This document shows positions 1 through 12,837 of a DNA stretch of 64,000 nucleotides, in pieces. The stretch is from Siphonodentalium dalli (Eukaryota > Mollusca > Scaphopoda > Gadilida > Siphonodentaliidae). The stretch spans positions 200,406,978-200,470,977 of the forward strand of contig CP136066.1 in NCBI GenBank assembly GCA_032622095.1, given 5' to 3'. The stretch's first letter is position 1; each line of letters begins with the position of its first letter. The notes under the pieces are model-generated. The model made no database searches. It had not been told where the DNA came from and saw nothing but the letters and a program-made list of their open reading frames with translations. A program made the position numbers and the translations under genes.

Positions 1-1090
1 GCAGCGAGTCTCATCCGAGATCTCACATTCTCAACGACACGTGATGTGGAGACCAATATCACTTTACTGTAGCGATAATGCATTTATCATATGACTTTTC
101 GGTCTATGGGAAAGACATTCAGCAAAAATGCTGAAAGCGTGTATGAAGAATAACAAACACGAACGACCCAAACAAAAAACGAGAAATCTAGTAAACGCTA
201 CGACGTCACTTTTTGAAAGGCGCTAGCAACGTCATCGCTGAAAGCACATTTAGTATTCAGCGAAGTAGCGGTGCTAACGGTATAGAGTTTGACACTTTAC
301 TCTGAATTTCCTGGTATTGAAAACCAACAACTGAATAATTGAGTCTTGATTAGACTATTGAGTGAGGGTGTTTTCACTTTCATCTTATCGTTTTCTTAAT
401 ATCATCGAGTGACAGAGGGATTATTTTTTATCGATCCCGGAATGAAGAAAAGTCGCTTGGTGTTCGGAATTCAACGCAATTCACGGAAAAGCTGGAATTT
501 CAAGATATATAATGATGTGACTGATAGAGCGACCGTTTTATCCCTTTTTGTAATTAATGTCGTCACCATGGAATAAACTTGAGTTAACAATGTCATTTTC
601 TGTGATTTGAATAGCACAAATTCTTCGCTTGAAATCACGGTCGATCGCGGAAGAAAATAGAAAAATGCCGTAATTTAGTTAGAAACACACTCATATAAAA
701 ACTAAACATGCATTAATATGAAATCTCCGATCTAAAAATGTTCTGCAATTTGTCTAAAAAACCCTCTTGTATCTGTTGTCAATGAAATATGTTTAAACTT
801 AATGATGTTTGTGCTGGTCGTCAGAAAGAATACAACGTTCTTGTGCGTCCGTGTCACACAAGCGGTGTGTTGTATTGTATTTACATAGTCTGCGTGTGTT
901 ACACTAAATCCTGGTTGGTGATTGGTCAAATTGGATAATGCATCTCATATCAAAATAAAAACTCCCCATAACAGGAACCGATGTCACTCCATGTTGACCT
1001 AGATGACCAAATTTGGTTGATAGAATAACTGAACGTGTTTTAGTACCCGGGTATAGACTATGCGATCGTTAATTTACAGCTAGAATATAT
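1..1090. other. No gene or repeat recognised
   Basis: AT-rich sequence with scattered stops in all frames. Nothing with splice-site and coding support was seen. Confidence 0.5.
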
Positions 1091-1097
1091 TGAGCTA

Positions 1098-1600
1098 ACT
1101 TACGAACGAACGAACGAATATTTTATTATAGTGACATGTGTGTATAGTGTATAAAACATATCACATACAGGTGATAACAACGTCGAGTAACAAAATAAAA
1201 CACACCGGCAAATAAGGCCTATATATCAGTCACTCTAAACAAAATAATAAAGAAAATTGTTGTGCACATTCATGGGATAGAAAAGGTTTTGCTAAGAAGA
1301 TCTTGTCTTTTTTGATAAGCGCTATGAAGAAATTTAGCTACTTGAAGAGGATACCGATTCATTAACCGCGTAAGCAAGCCGACGTCACTAAATTGTGTCC
1401 GTCTATATTCAATCGCTATGTATGACATCAGTTTTGATCGCTTGGCAGTTAAGGAGAAAGTGTGTCTCGTCTTCAACTTGGCTACAATCACACGCAGAAC
1501 ATTATCTCTTGTCGGAGTCTTCCTTATTATACCTCCCAGTCTCAATATTCAAGGGGAGAACACCCATCGAAATTGTGCCACAATCGATCTTTCAGCTTTT
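1098..1600 (-). pseudogene. LINE ORF2 C-terminus and 3' tail, degenerate
   Basis: Minus strand reads GVLPLNIETGRYN, then a stop, then C-x2-C...VEDETHFLLNC, the C-terminal cysteine/histidine knuckle common in LINE reverse-transcriptase proteins. After a frame change it continues QVAKFLHSAYQKRQDL and ends. The 3' side holds AATAAA and short TTCG repeats (1098-1115), like the microsatellite tails of CR1/L2-group elements. Confidence 0.65.
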
Positions 1601-2154
1601 TATGTGTGTTTAAAGAAAATATAAGTTCTCAATTTAGGTGATTATTTTGTATCTGCAGACAAAGTTTTCTGAAAATGTCTCTTAAGGGCTTCGTGGCACT
1701 CATCAAGATTACACATTCGTCTATCGTCAAATATGTTATTCAGGTTCAGTATATGTGTGATTAATTTAAAGTGGGCAGCCCAACTATCTTTCTTACAGTG
1801 CAGCATGGTATAATATCCAAACTGCAGATAGATTTAATAGGGAAAAATCAGCTGAGTTTGTAAAAATTAATTATGAAAAAGAAATATAAATATAACAAAT
1901 TAATGTAAGTTTGAGGGTGTTTTATTGAGGTATGTAGCTGTGGCTATTTGGGGCACATTTAGTGCGATCCGATTCATTGTTTACACAATGTGCACAACGA
2001 CCACAGCGCTATACAATAAAACACTCAAACTACACTACTTTCTTACATGCAGTGAAGCCCCTTTGATGTGTTACTGCTTGTACCGAGTTAACTTTGCGAC
2101 AAACCTATACGACACTTATGTTACAACGATGGAATAATAACAGTTAACCGCTAA

Positions 2155-2836
2155 TGGCTGCGGACACACGTATCACAGTAGCGATGGCATAGTAGGTGTG
2201 ACAATTTATTATGGTGCAGTTTGGTGACAACTGGTTGCCATAATTAATATGCCATAGCTAGCTATGTCGCCTGCTGCATATTCGCACAATGAACCCTCCA
2301 AAGTTCGTTATAATCAGCCTTTTTCTTTTGTAGTTCGCTTTGTTTATTCCAGATATTTTCTTGCAGCTGCATTTCCTACAACACAGCTTCATCTGTCCAC
2401 CTGATAATATTAGTGGAATTATGCGTAGAACTAAACGTCGCAAAATAAAAACGTAATAGGGGAACTGTCTTATAATACGCATGAAATTAATATAAGTGGA
2501 TAAACATGAATTGAGATCATATCAACAAAACGTACTGCGGGCATGATATGTGAGTGAATGAGGGATTGCCACTGTCAAACACAATTCTGGACGATCGAAC
2601 GTGCAATTATATATATCGTAGATAACAATGTAGCAAAACGTAATGAGTAGAGTTCAACCTTGGTGAAACGCAATGGGTTAATTGGTCATTGGTTAAGTCG
2701 ACTCATTGTGCGGAAACTCGGCGGGCAACATGGCTATAGCTATGGCACAGAAATATGACGGCCAATTGTACCCAAACTGCATTATAATAAATTGTCACAC
2801 CTACTATGCCATCGCTACTGTGGTACGTGTGTCCGC
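2155..2836. mobile_element. TIR element, family E (TGGCTGCGGACAC), copy 1
   Basis: About 90-bp inverted ends: left arm TGGCTGCGGACACACG..., right arm ending CGTGTGTCCGC. Internal open frames are arm translations. No transposase. Confidence 0.75.
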
Positions 2837-2904
2837 TAAAATCAGTTCCAATTGTGAGATAACCGACCTCGGTACAACACGGAGTCTATGATTATTTCCT
2901 GATC

Positions 2905-3230
2905 TTTAAATTTGACTTGACTTGACTTGAAACATATTTTATTTGCATAATATACAAAAGGGATTGGGGCAATAGTTTTTGCAACTTATAACACAATATT
3001 ATAACACACATGTGATCAAGATGACGGTACAAACGTATTTACATGGTGATAAGTTATGAGAGATATAATGTGTAGCGCCTTCCAGAGATGGTCAGACATG
3101 AGGTTGTTTCTTGGCTGAGAAAAAATTTGTGTTTAAAGAATGTCACTGCTTTATGAATGTTTGGTATGAATGATTGACAAGACAAGACAAGACAGACAAG
3201 TGCTAATATATTACCTATTCTTAGTACTAC
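2905..3230 (-). repeat. Probable LINE 3' tail
   Basis: Minus strand shows AAATAAAATATG followed by TCAAG repeats; further CAAGA repeats lie at 3175-3200. No coding part is preserved. Confidence 0.3.
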
Positions 3231-3239
3231 TTGTATGTT

Positions 3240-5160
3240 GGCTGTAAAATATATGGTATATGGTATATTTGATTTGTATTCTATTTTTGTTTTTGATGTG
3301 CTCTGGAAGGCAATACAGCTACTAAATCAGAATGAGATGTTTGAATGGGAAGTTTATCCACATGTGAGGTAAATGCCACACATCAAGTCGAAATTCCGGA
3401 AGTTTTTTTTTATGATGTTTAAATTCGCAAATAAAATAAAATATATATAATAAATATATATGTATTTATCTTTAGATACATCCAGGAGAGTGGAAACGCA
3501 GTAATTTCCTGTATCATTTTTGTTTTAATACATGTTAAAGATGTCCTGTCCGATTTGACACTATTTTATTTTCGGACACAAATGCGAAGGTAACAATCTC
3601 CAAGGCTTCCAGTGACATGGCTAGAGGGTCTCCGATTGGTGTAAACAGTATTTATTCCATATTATTCGTATATTACAAAAAAACAAGACAAAGATTAACA
3701 GTGATATGAAGGGATTCGACAACAAGCTTTAAGCTTTTGGGAGTCGTTTCCGAATGGCTAATGACAAGGTCCATCCTGTGAGAGTGATTTTATAACATTT
3801 CAGATTGTTTCAAGTAGATAGGGGCTTCATGTTTTAAATTGTTGACGTTTCATCGCGTGTACTATAGTCTACTCACATGATGGGCCGGTTCGATAGGTGT
3901 TTCAAGATAAGGTAGTTTCATATGGAATGATTTGGGTTATGTGGGAGTATGTTGGAAGGGTATGGCGGTTGTCAGATGACTATAAAATAGTTTTATATGG
4001 AATTATTTTGTTTATGTGAGAATAGTTTAAGGGGTTAGGATGGATGTCGGGTATGATAAGGAACGTGTTAGGTGGAATGATGAAATATCTTGTTGGCAGT
4101 ACAGGGGATTTTGAGGAGTATGGATAATCTGTTGTGTCAGATTATGCACTGGTTGGGAATCTGACCTTGCTTCTGATCCAACGTCACATCATTAGGGGAC
4201 GCACTTGTATTGTCTATTCTTCTAAGCTGTATAACATTCCGTGATAATAAGTTGCTGTGGTTTTGCCACAGTGTCCAATGTGTAATCCATTAACGTATCA
4301 TATCGTTGACTAACATTAATGCGTTTAATACCAATAAGTGTGGGGCTCAGCGGACAATTATTTGGTGTCGTTTTGCCGTGTCCACCTTAGAATTTCCAAC
4401 TATACCCCCTTATTGGCCCAGTGTGAGATATCAAAATTGCTCATTTCTAACATATAATGGTCTAACTGCAGCCATATTCAGCCCCGGAATGTTTTTTTCT
4501 TTCTCCTGGTGTCTCCCCCATAGTTTTGATTGGCCACGGGGGGGGGGGGGGGGGGGGGGCAGTGCCCACCGGGCCGATCATGGTTTGTGCACATCTTTTT
4601 AAATCTAAACCTGAACACTGTAAAATCACAGCATCTAGTGTTCTAACTGCAGGAATATTCAGAATCTCTCATCTCCAATGCCATCTCGAGTCCAAAAAAC
4701 AACTCCTCATCTAACGGTATTAGTTGGTATTTTAAACCATTGTTTAAGGTAATTATACCGAATTTATTATTGTCACATATGGATATTTGCATGATTGTAA
4801 ACATACTCGAAACTGTGCTCACTTGGGGAGACTGAATGGGTCATCTCTTGTTGCACATTTTGATAAATATTTTGTCACTGGGAATTGACTTTTCAGGATG
4901 AGCAATTGTGCACGACTTTCAGAATCGACTATAAACACTAATACTGTGATAACAGTCAACACCCGTTCTTGCTTTATGAGTAGTTAGTATTACATTGCAT
5001 GTGTGTTCAATGAACAATATGCTGATAAGTTTGACACTAAACATGCCGTATAATAGCTATTTTTAACGAGATGACCAAAACGAACTGGAGTCCCAACAGG
5101 AAATTGACTCTACTCAGCTTATATTCACGTTATCACTTTGTGACACAGGGAAATCAGTTT
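3240..5160. other. No gene recognised; 22-nt poly-G tract
   Basis: Unique-looking AT-rich DNA. A run of 22 G at 4538-4559 produces artificial glycine-rich frames. Confidence 0.5.
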
Positions 5161-5166
5161 GACCTA

Positions 5167-5681
5167 GATCGTGCCATGAATCTCTACTCTGGCTAACACC
5201 CGCAGAGATCATATTCCACCAGTATCAAACCTGGGAACTTTTTGAAGTTTTGACAGGGAATCTTATAAAATCGAAAATATAACACAGGGAATATATTTCT
5301 TTGCCATTATCTGTTTCTTAATAATGTACTTCACTGTAGGTGAAAGTTCCAACTCGAAATTTCACGATTTAAGTGACTTTGTGAGCGATTTTTCTTTGCG
5401 TTTCTTACAATTATGGATTTTTTCCTGGGTAATTAATTGAATGTTTATTGCGATAATTGGCTCTCAAAAGTCACAGAAAAGCATGCAATTTTCAGTTGGG
5501 ACCTTCACATATAGTGAAGTACACTATTAAGGAACAGAAAATCATTAAGAAATATATTCCCCGTGTTATTTTTTCGACTTTATAAGATTCCCTGTCAAAA
5601 CTTCAAAAAGTTCCAAGGTTTTATACTGGTGGAATATGATCTCTACGGGCGTTAGTGAGAGTAGATATTCATGGCATGATC
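5167..5681. mobile_element. Foldback MITE, family C, copy 1
   Basis: Inverted ends GATCGTGCCATGAATCTC and GATATTCATGGCATGATC; arms of more than 100 bp include CTAACACCCGCAGAGAT and CAAACCTGGGAACTTTTT. Confidence 0.8.
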
Positions 5682-5689
5682 GAAGTTTG

Positions 5690-7180
5690 ACCATGAACTT
5701 ACCGCATGTGACGACTTTCGTTTCCGATCCGCGGAGCACTTCCGGAATGGCGCCCGGGTCTTGTTTCTGAAACTCGTGTGGACTTCCTGGTTATCATTGC
5801 AGCATGCTTGACATAAGCATAAAAACGTCAAGGAGGTAACAATCAATCAAACCGAAACGAAGTAATGGTAATCCAAATTAGTATTCCGATCGCGAGACAA
5901 ACATTTTTGTGAGCTAATTTCGGGTATACAATATCGTGTAAACTGTTCAAAGAATTAACATTCCTTACACAGAGGCCAACATGCTATGTATATGTTACGG
6001 CACAGCCTCTCAGTACACCTTGATTAATTGCACGTCAATTTTGAAACAGACAGCAATAAAACAAGGGCGTATGCTTTGATTTAAGTCGAATTTGAATATC
6101 GTCATTCAGGCTTGCCGACATATAGCGGTATTTTTATGACTCCGTTAGGCCAGCTTTTATATGTTAGTTTACGGATGATTTGTCTTGAAATATGGTAGGA
6201 AAAAACATAGCTGATTTTTGTTTCATCTACCATTTAATACAATTATTGGAGGAGGAGCAGGAGAACAAATCATAAATTGAATCTAAGATATGTCAACATT
6301 AGACGGACAAATGCATTTGCCCAACTAAATATTATATATATCGTACATTCGATTTAGTCTTTGTCTTTAATGGAATGCATAGAACACCACAATGAGCCTG
6401 TATTCCAGAGAGTACAGGTATATACTTCCGATAACCCTTGTACATATGTTCCATGATGGTTATTATTTATTTATTATTTATTTAATTATTTGTACTATTT
6501 ATTTATATTCTTATATCTTCATTATATATGGAGGACAATTAAAGCTATATGATCCATACAATTATAACGAATTGTAGTTCCCTTTAGAATTGTTCTGATA
6601 ATAAGTTCAACAAGCGACCTTCATTATTATCTGAACATTTCCCACCAATAAATATGAATCATTCAGAACTTATATTAACTTTTCGTCTGACTGTCGTCTG
6701 CTAATTTATCCCTGACACCCCACCAAATGAATAGTAGACCATTCCAATGTATACTTTTAAAACTGAATGGAAGAAACCATTTAGTATATATAGAAATGGC
6801 TAAATAATGGAGGAAATAAAACAAGAGCGAACTGTTTCTATTCTGATGATTACTGGTTTGAGGACCCGTAAACGAACATACACAGAGGTGGCCTTATCCG
6901 CTGAATACCGGCCGAACAACAATTTGTTTTTGCCGTATGGAAACTGTTGCACACACGAGCCACATTGTTCTCTTTGGTGTCTGATTGCAATGAAGATTGT
7001 TGCTGAAACCCGGCGTACTTTGATGTACTGTTTCAAAAGATCGAGCGCCCTGGGCGGAACATCGAAATGTACAAACTAGCAAAGTAAAGTGGCGCACGAC
7101 AGCGGCCATAAAATATTACGTCGAAACGTCCACGATGTGACATGCATGCATTAAGAGACTTACGTGAACTTTCACTTACC
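5690..7180. other. No gene recognised; family D MITE remnant
   Basis: 6589-6643 is a hairpin piece (GATAATAAGTTCAACAA ... ATTATCTGAACATTTCCC), and 6645-6790 its flanking arm (CCAATGTATACTTTTA). Overlapping short frames at 6800-7109 on both strands have no recognisable domain. Confidence 0.45.
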
Positions 7181-7182
7181 AC

Positions 7183-7512
7183 AAATTGCACTTAGTGACC
7201 TAAACTTTGATAAATATGAAAACTACATATCAGCTCATTCAAACTGCATATACTTGTGGAAATTCATGTGAAGACGCAAACCATTTTTTCTTCAGTTGTC
7301 CTCTGTACGCAGAATAAAGAAATCGGATGTGGGCTCGTTTGGATGACGTTAACGTGACCATCGTCTCCGAAAAAGATATCTTGTTTGGTGTTCAACACAA
7401 CAGTGAAAAGCTGAATGTGCGCCTGTTTGAGACAGTACAATCATTTATCTCATCGACAGACCGTTTCTCCCAATCTCATAATCACCATAATTATCATAAT
7501 TCTCTCTCATTA
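7183..7512 (+). pseudogene. LINE ORF2 C-terminal fragment
   Basis: Plus strand reads TCGNSCEDANHFFFSCPLY, a C-x4-C-x5-H-x4-C LINE knuckle, then an in-frame TAA, then RNRMWARLDDVNV and LFETVQSFISSTDRF, typical of LINE C-termini. A likely 1-bp shift lies near 7250. 3' flank to about 7760 holds GGGTCACAATAAATATG. Confidence 0.65.
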
Positions 7513-7769
7513 TAGTTTCTCTTACCCCCAATCTGCGAGACATAGCCACTCCAACAACCACAATTAAACAGCAACTACTGCATTACACCTGAATTAGAAA
7601 CCATCTCCGATACTTATATTTATTAGCAATTGAATGCCAGGGGAGAGGAGCTCCGATATGTTCGACAACTTGTGCCCCGATCCTCTGTGCCCACACATAT
7701 ATCATCATTGTTATATATCACCTGCGTAATATATATTGTATATTGTGGGTCACAATAAATATGTTCAAA

Positions 7770-8530
7770 TCATAAGAAAAATCACAAATTAATATCAGCT
7801 ATCCGCAACTCTGAGAAAGACACTGCTTTACACAACGTATAAGCATTTTTTTTGTTGAAATAATGAATAATTTATTCCTTATCCCATATCATAATATGGA
7901 ACATGAGACAAAACATTATTTACAAATATATAGAAAAGTTGATACATGCTAAGAAAACTAAATAGTTTTTCCCACACTTGTTGATGTGTTTATGTATTGG
8001 GCCCCTGCCACGAGGACAATGAGTCCTGATTTCTGAAACGTTCTTTCTATATATGATTAGGGTTCGCGCTTCACATTTGGTAAACAAATAGTTTCATTTT
8101 GTCACAATATTTGGCAAATTTCTTCCCACTCTACACATATGCATTTAAAAATGAAATCATCAACGTCGCGAAAGGCCAATGCCACAGTCTCGTTTTAGTG
8201 GCTTGGTATCAACATGTAATAAACACAAATTACCTTTGACCCTAAATTCGACACCGGGAGCACGATCTGGACCACAACAAAGCGCTTGGTGCAGTAAACT
8301 CGAAACAGATTTCTGGGTAAAAATTAAAAAAATCCTACACTTCCCTTCAACAATAAAATATCGCTAAAGTCCAGCGGTATCTTCGAAAAGGTAAAAAACA
8401 ATGATCCAAAATTCGAGATGGGGAGCACGAATTGTGCCACAACAAACAACTTGGGGCAAAACAAGTTTGATTTTGATTTTTAATCTGAATTTCGAATTTC
8501 AATATAACTTCTCGAACCTGTTAAAGACAT
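7770..8530. other. No gene or repeat recognised
   Basis: AT-rich sequence. Two short similar phrases (GGGAGCACGATCTGGACC at 8257 and GGGAGCACGAATTGTGCC at 8420) hint at an old local duplication. Confidence 0.4.
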
Positions 8531-8769
8531 ATTATGCGCTTGTTCGGGTGCGTGAACCTGATCAGTTAGTATCCAGGCGCTATGCCAACTGGAGGAATGT
8601 AGCATTCTACCAACAACGCCGAAAATCTGAAGGAAATCAACCGTACCACTCCATAGAAAACATTGTCTGAACAAAGCTCAATTGTAAATAGTTACTACTC
8701 GATTCGGGACGCATCTATTGGCGGTAAACTCACGAAAACGAGTAGACCATCGAGAGAAACTGCATTTAA

Positions 8770-9567
8770 TCTCATATATATTTTGAAGACCTCTGTCTGT
8801 ATGTATGTTTGTTTGTTTGTCTGTCTGTTTGTCTGTCTGTCATTTATACAAATCTACGATTCTCGACCGATCCGGACGAAACTTGGTACGTGTGTGTAGT
8901 TTGACCAGGCGGTGAACGTTGTCGTATTGGCGAGCCCGTGCGGTGCCCGCTTCGCGCATGCGCAGACGAGATCTCGGAAACGGGTGGAGCTATCGAATTG
9001 AAATTTGGTATGTGAATGTATCTTGCCCCGGATGCGAATTTTATCGGGTCGCCGAGCCCGTGCGACGCCAGCTTCGCGCATGCGCAGCCGAGATCTCGGC
9101 AACGGGTGGAGCCATCGACTTGAAATTTGGTATGTGAATGTGTCTTGCCCCGGATACGAATTTTATCGGTTCGCCGAGCCCGTGCGACGCCAGCTTCGCG
9201 CATGCGCAGACTAAATCTCGGAAACGGGTGGAGCTATCGACTTGAAATTTGGTATGTGAATGTATCTTGCCCCGGATACGAATTTTATCGGGTCGCCGAG
9301 CCCGTGCGACGCCAGCTTCGCGCATGCGCAGACTAAACCTCGGAAACGGGTGGAGCTATCGACTTGAAATTTGGTATGTGAATGTATCTTGCACCGGATA
9401 CGAATTTTATCGGGTCGCCGAGCCCGTGCGACGCCAGTGTCGCGCATGCGCAGACCAGATCTCGGAAACGGGTAGAGCTATTGACTTGAAATTTCGGGCT
9501 GGGTAGAGCTATCGACTTGAAATTTGGTTTTTGAATAGCCCGGACAACGTCGGGCTCATCGGCTAGT
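8770..9567 (+). mobile_element. Non-autonomous Helitron
   Basis: It begins TCTCATATATATTTT and ends CTAGT, with a hairpin at 9537-9556 (AGCCCG...CGGGCT) six bases before the terminal CTAGT. It sits between host A and T. Two uninterrupted copies of the host repeat (37262-37632, 59577-59932) show the empty site (ATTTAATTAAT, CTAATTAATAT). These are the hallmarks of rolling-circle Helitrons: 5' TC, 3' hairpin then CTRRT, A/T target, no duplication. There is no Rep/helicase. Confidence 0.8.
8935..9500. repeat. 122-bp GC-rich tandem array inside the Helitron
   Basis: AAATTTGGTATGTGAATG recurs at 9001, 9123, 9245 and 9367 and partly at 9489, period 122. Units carry CGCGCATGCGCAGAC. Overlapping open frames on both strands here come from the repeat and are not genes. 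Confidence 0.9.
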
Positions 9568-9699
9568 TAATGTATATAAGAATGACGGTGCGTGTTGTCA
9601 ATTTGGATATAATATTTGTAAAAATTACTACTTTGAACAAGATTATTCTCCTTTATATTTGATCACCATACCGGAGTGTTTCACATCAATTTAAAGTAA

Positions 9700-10080
9700 T
9701 CCACGTGAGGCAGGGAGTATATCATTCATATCATATATTATCATGATGGCATACTAGATTGACCAAAGTTAATGGAGATCTACTGGCAGGAGTTGATGGG
9801 ATATTAGGTTTCACCTTGTTTGAAATCGACCCCATATGAAAGCCCCCAGGTGTGATGTGTATTCATATGGGGTCGATAGACGCCATCTTGCTTTTTTTTC
9901 TTGGAACTCTGCCGCCTCAGGCATAATACACAGTATCTTTTTATCGCAACGGAAAGGGATATCTGTCGTCGGAAATAATTTTCTACGACTTTAGAATCAT
10001 AGTACCATGTACTAATACCGGCATCTGTTATATTTGACGAATATTAAAGACGCATAAATCAACTATGAAACTCAATTTGT
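9700..10080. other. No gene recognised
   Basis: A short inverted pair around CCCCATATGA / ATATGGGGTCGAT (9828-9875) is the only structure noted. Confidence 0.4.
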
Positions 10081-10084
10081 TTCC

Positions 10085-10860
10085 AAACTATTGAGCAGAG
10101 AATCAGCTCAGAGCTTATCAAACTTAATGCTTGATTTATAGATATAAACTATCTATTAATTTGGAGAAAACTGAATTGATCTTATTTGACACAGCTAGAA
10201 AGATTAAGCGGTACTCTGATATGGGTGTCAGCGGTAATGGGGTGCAAAAGAAACCAGTCAAGTACCGGGGGCAATAGTGGACCAGTTTGAAATGGGAACC
10301 TATGGACGAAATTGCTATTGGAAAAATTAATTCCAAATTAAAGTTTCTATACCAGAAAGCAAAGTATCTAAATGAAAGAATGTCGTAAACTTCTTGTAAA
10401 TGCACTCATTCAATCATTCAATGCCATTTCGATTACTACAGCGATTCCTGGTACTCAAGTCTTACTGGTAGATCGAAGAAGCTTCTCAAAACAGACTGAT
10501 CAGATTCATTCTCAATTTAAATAATATATACCACATAGGCCTTTCAGAATTTGCTGTAGTGCAGTGGCTCCCATTGCAGGACAGGGTGAGCTTTGGTATG
10601 TTGGCGATGGTGCTAAATTTGTCAAGGGCTCTGCGCTACCTTACCTGGATGAAAATTTAACTATGGCAATGTTAATTCCATTGCTCATAACAGACACGCT
10701 TCGGAAATTCGAAAAATTCAACCCCATCAGTCATAGCATTTGGTCATAATAGTTTCTTCTATACAGGTAATATACTGTGGAATGGGCTCAATAATGTATA
10801 TCATACATCTTCTGATATCAAACAATGAAAGTATTATATACAGCATCAATTACTAGAAAA
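10085..10860 (+). pseudogene. LINE reverse-transcriptase fragment (palm end to thumb)
   Basis: Joined over stops and shifts, the plus strand reads INLEKTELILFDTARK, then a VKYRG segment (VKYLG-like), LKWEPMDEIAIGKINSKL, KFLYQKAKYLNERMS and HFDYYSDSWYSSLTGRSK. This is the region after the YADD box in CR1/L2/jockey-type LINEs. Further on, SFFYTGNILWNGLNNVY near 10750-10800 matches the later WN-L motif. Many stops: dead copy. Confidence 0.7.
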
Positions 10861-11050
10861 TGTGAAGAAAAATTAACTTAATCCACTTAACTTCTATGTT
10901 ATTAATTGGGTCAAATGGACTTTGTACTTCATTGTGTCTAAAAATTCCGGAGTTACTTATACTCTAATACCATTTTCTGTCAGAATGAGCTTTCCAAGCT
11001 ATACTGATCAGAGCACATGTATCTTCTCAACTTAATAAAACGTTCCGTAA

Positions 11051-11735
11051 TGGCTGCGGACACACGTACCACAGTAGCGATGGCATAGTAGGTGTGACAA
11101 TTTATTATTGTGCAGTTTGGTGACAATTGGTCGTCATATTTCTGTACCATAGCTAGTAATGAGTTTCCGCACAATGTGTTGAATGGATAAATTAACCCAT
11201 TGCGTTTCACCAAGGTTGATATCTACTCATTACGTTTTGCTACATTGTATTCTCTACGATATATATATTTGCACGATCAATCGTCCATAATTGTGTTTGA
11301 CCGTGGCAATCCCTCATTCACTCACATATCATGCACGTAGTACGGTTTGTTGATATGATCACAATTCATGTTTATCCACTTATATTAATTTCATGCGTAT
11401 TATAAGACAGTTCCCCAATTGCGTTTTTTATGTTGCGACGTTTAGTTCTACGTATAATTCTGCTAATATTATCATGTGGGCCGATGAAGCTGTGTCGGAA
11501 CTGTTGTAGTAAATGCATCTGCCAGAAAGTATTTGGAATAAACAAAGCGAACTATACAAGGACCAAAAACAAGAAATAGGCTGATTATAACGAACTTCGG
11601 ATGACTCATTGTGCGGGCGACATAGCTTGCTATGGCATATTAATTGTGACAACCAATTGTCACCAAACTCCACCATAAAAATTTGCCAAACCTACTATGC
11701 CATCGCTACTGTGATTCGTGCGTCAATCCGCAGCC
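11051..11735. mobile_element. TIR element, family E, copy 2
   Basis: Same ends and interior as 2155-2836, interior in the opposite orientation. Right end reads CGCAGCCA. Confidence 0.75.
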
Positions 11736-11739
11736 AATC

Positions 11740-12490
11740 TCAGAAATGCAGAATAACTTATAACTTATAATAATTAGTATTGGTTTTCACTTTAATAAGT
11801 GATACACATGTATACATATCGATTTTTTAACGAAGTTGCTTTAATTTATCTGGTTGGGATTTTTCAGTGTTTTCCCCCCACTCATGTGGCTGAGAGCCCC
11901 AAGGGGGCCGCAATGGAATTAATTTATCATTCATTTGAACAGTGTTGGCGCTATCCTCAATGACTCTCATGCGCATGTTTGCTTTACTATCGAACTATCC
12001 GCCGCCAGCCTCAGTCTTAAAATTCCGAAACGGTCACAAAACTAAACTCTTGCCGCAGCAAGCAACTAATTTAATAGAGTGACGCTTCTTGAAGTGGAAC
12101 TAGAATCCACATTTAAAAAATGTCGGTGGATTAGCTCCGAGGGGAAAAGTTCCTTGGCGAGAAAAGATAATAATACTGTACGTAATATGGCAATCATTTT
12201 TTGTATAAATAGTCATGCATGTGGAGTCTACCGGGGCCCCGTTGTTGTGGAAGGGGTCTAAGTATTGTTATGCTGCTGATTTTTGTGCAGAAAGTGGAGT
12301 GGCTGTGGAAATGAAATATTTTAATTTAGAAAAAAATACCGAAATCAATCTTTTTGTTTTTACCAAAATGGTGAATGACGTGTTGTTCTAATGGAAAATT
12401 TACAACTTTAAGTTCAAATAGGCCTAAACCATCTTAAAGTTAACGCTCCCGCAAATGGAAAATAATTGGTTGTTTGTAACTTACAGATAA
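11740..12490. other. No gene recognised
   Basis: AT-rich DNA. The open frame at 12079-12261 has no domain and no splice support. Confidence 0.4.
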
Positions 12491-12494
12491 ATAA

Positions 12495-12700
12495 ACTTAA
12501 CCCTTTCTATGCTAATTGGATTCTCCCATTCAGTTAAAATGGGATTGGGATGGTTCATTATTCACTTGGGGGGATACTAAGGTGATGAAAGTAAACGACA
12601 GAGAAATAAAAGTGCAGAAGGAGCCCTATTTATTGAGGGAAATGCTTAGATAATAAGTTCAACAAGTTTGTTGAACTTATTGTCTGTTTCTTCGATAACT
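12495..12700. mobile_element. Family D MITE remnant
   Basis: Arm at 12495-12640 (AACCCTTTCTATGC..., GGATGGTTCATTATTCA) followed by a hairpin at 12649-12685 (GATAATAAGTTCAACAA and its inverse). Related pieces: 6589-6790, 19375-19450, 21000-21320, 29228-29460, 61740-61800. Confidence 0.6.
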
Positions 12701-12837
12701 ACTCGTCGATGATGCTTTAGTATATAAATGGTTAATAGTATACGGGGAAGAAAGGTTACAAGAACCTGTGGTAGTTTACCTCTAACAGTTCGTAATTATA
12801 AACCTATTCCGACGTTCCGGAAGCCACATAAACGACG

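Larger units (their letters stand above)
8537..9690 (+). repeat. Interspersed repeat copy (host of the Helitron)
   Basis: Begins near TGTTCGGGTGCGTGAA and ends near GTTTCACATCA. Sister copies at 37262-37632 and 59577-59932 are ~360 bp and lack the Helitron. No clear terminal inverted repeat or tRNA-like promoter was seen; class unknown. Confidence 0.7.

Noticed and set aside
8844-9506. Overlapping Arg/Ala-rich frames on both strands
   Set aside because: Products of the 122-bp Helitron array.
12079-12261. 60-codon frame
   Set aside because: No domain, no splice sites, length expected by chance.
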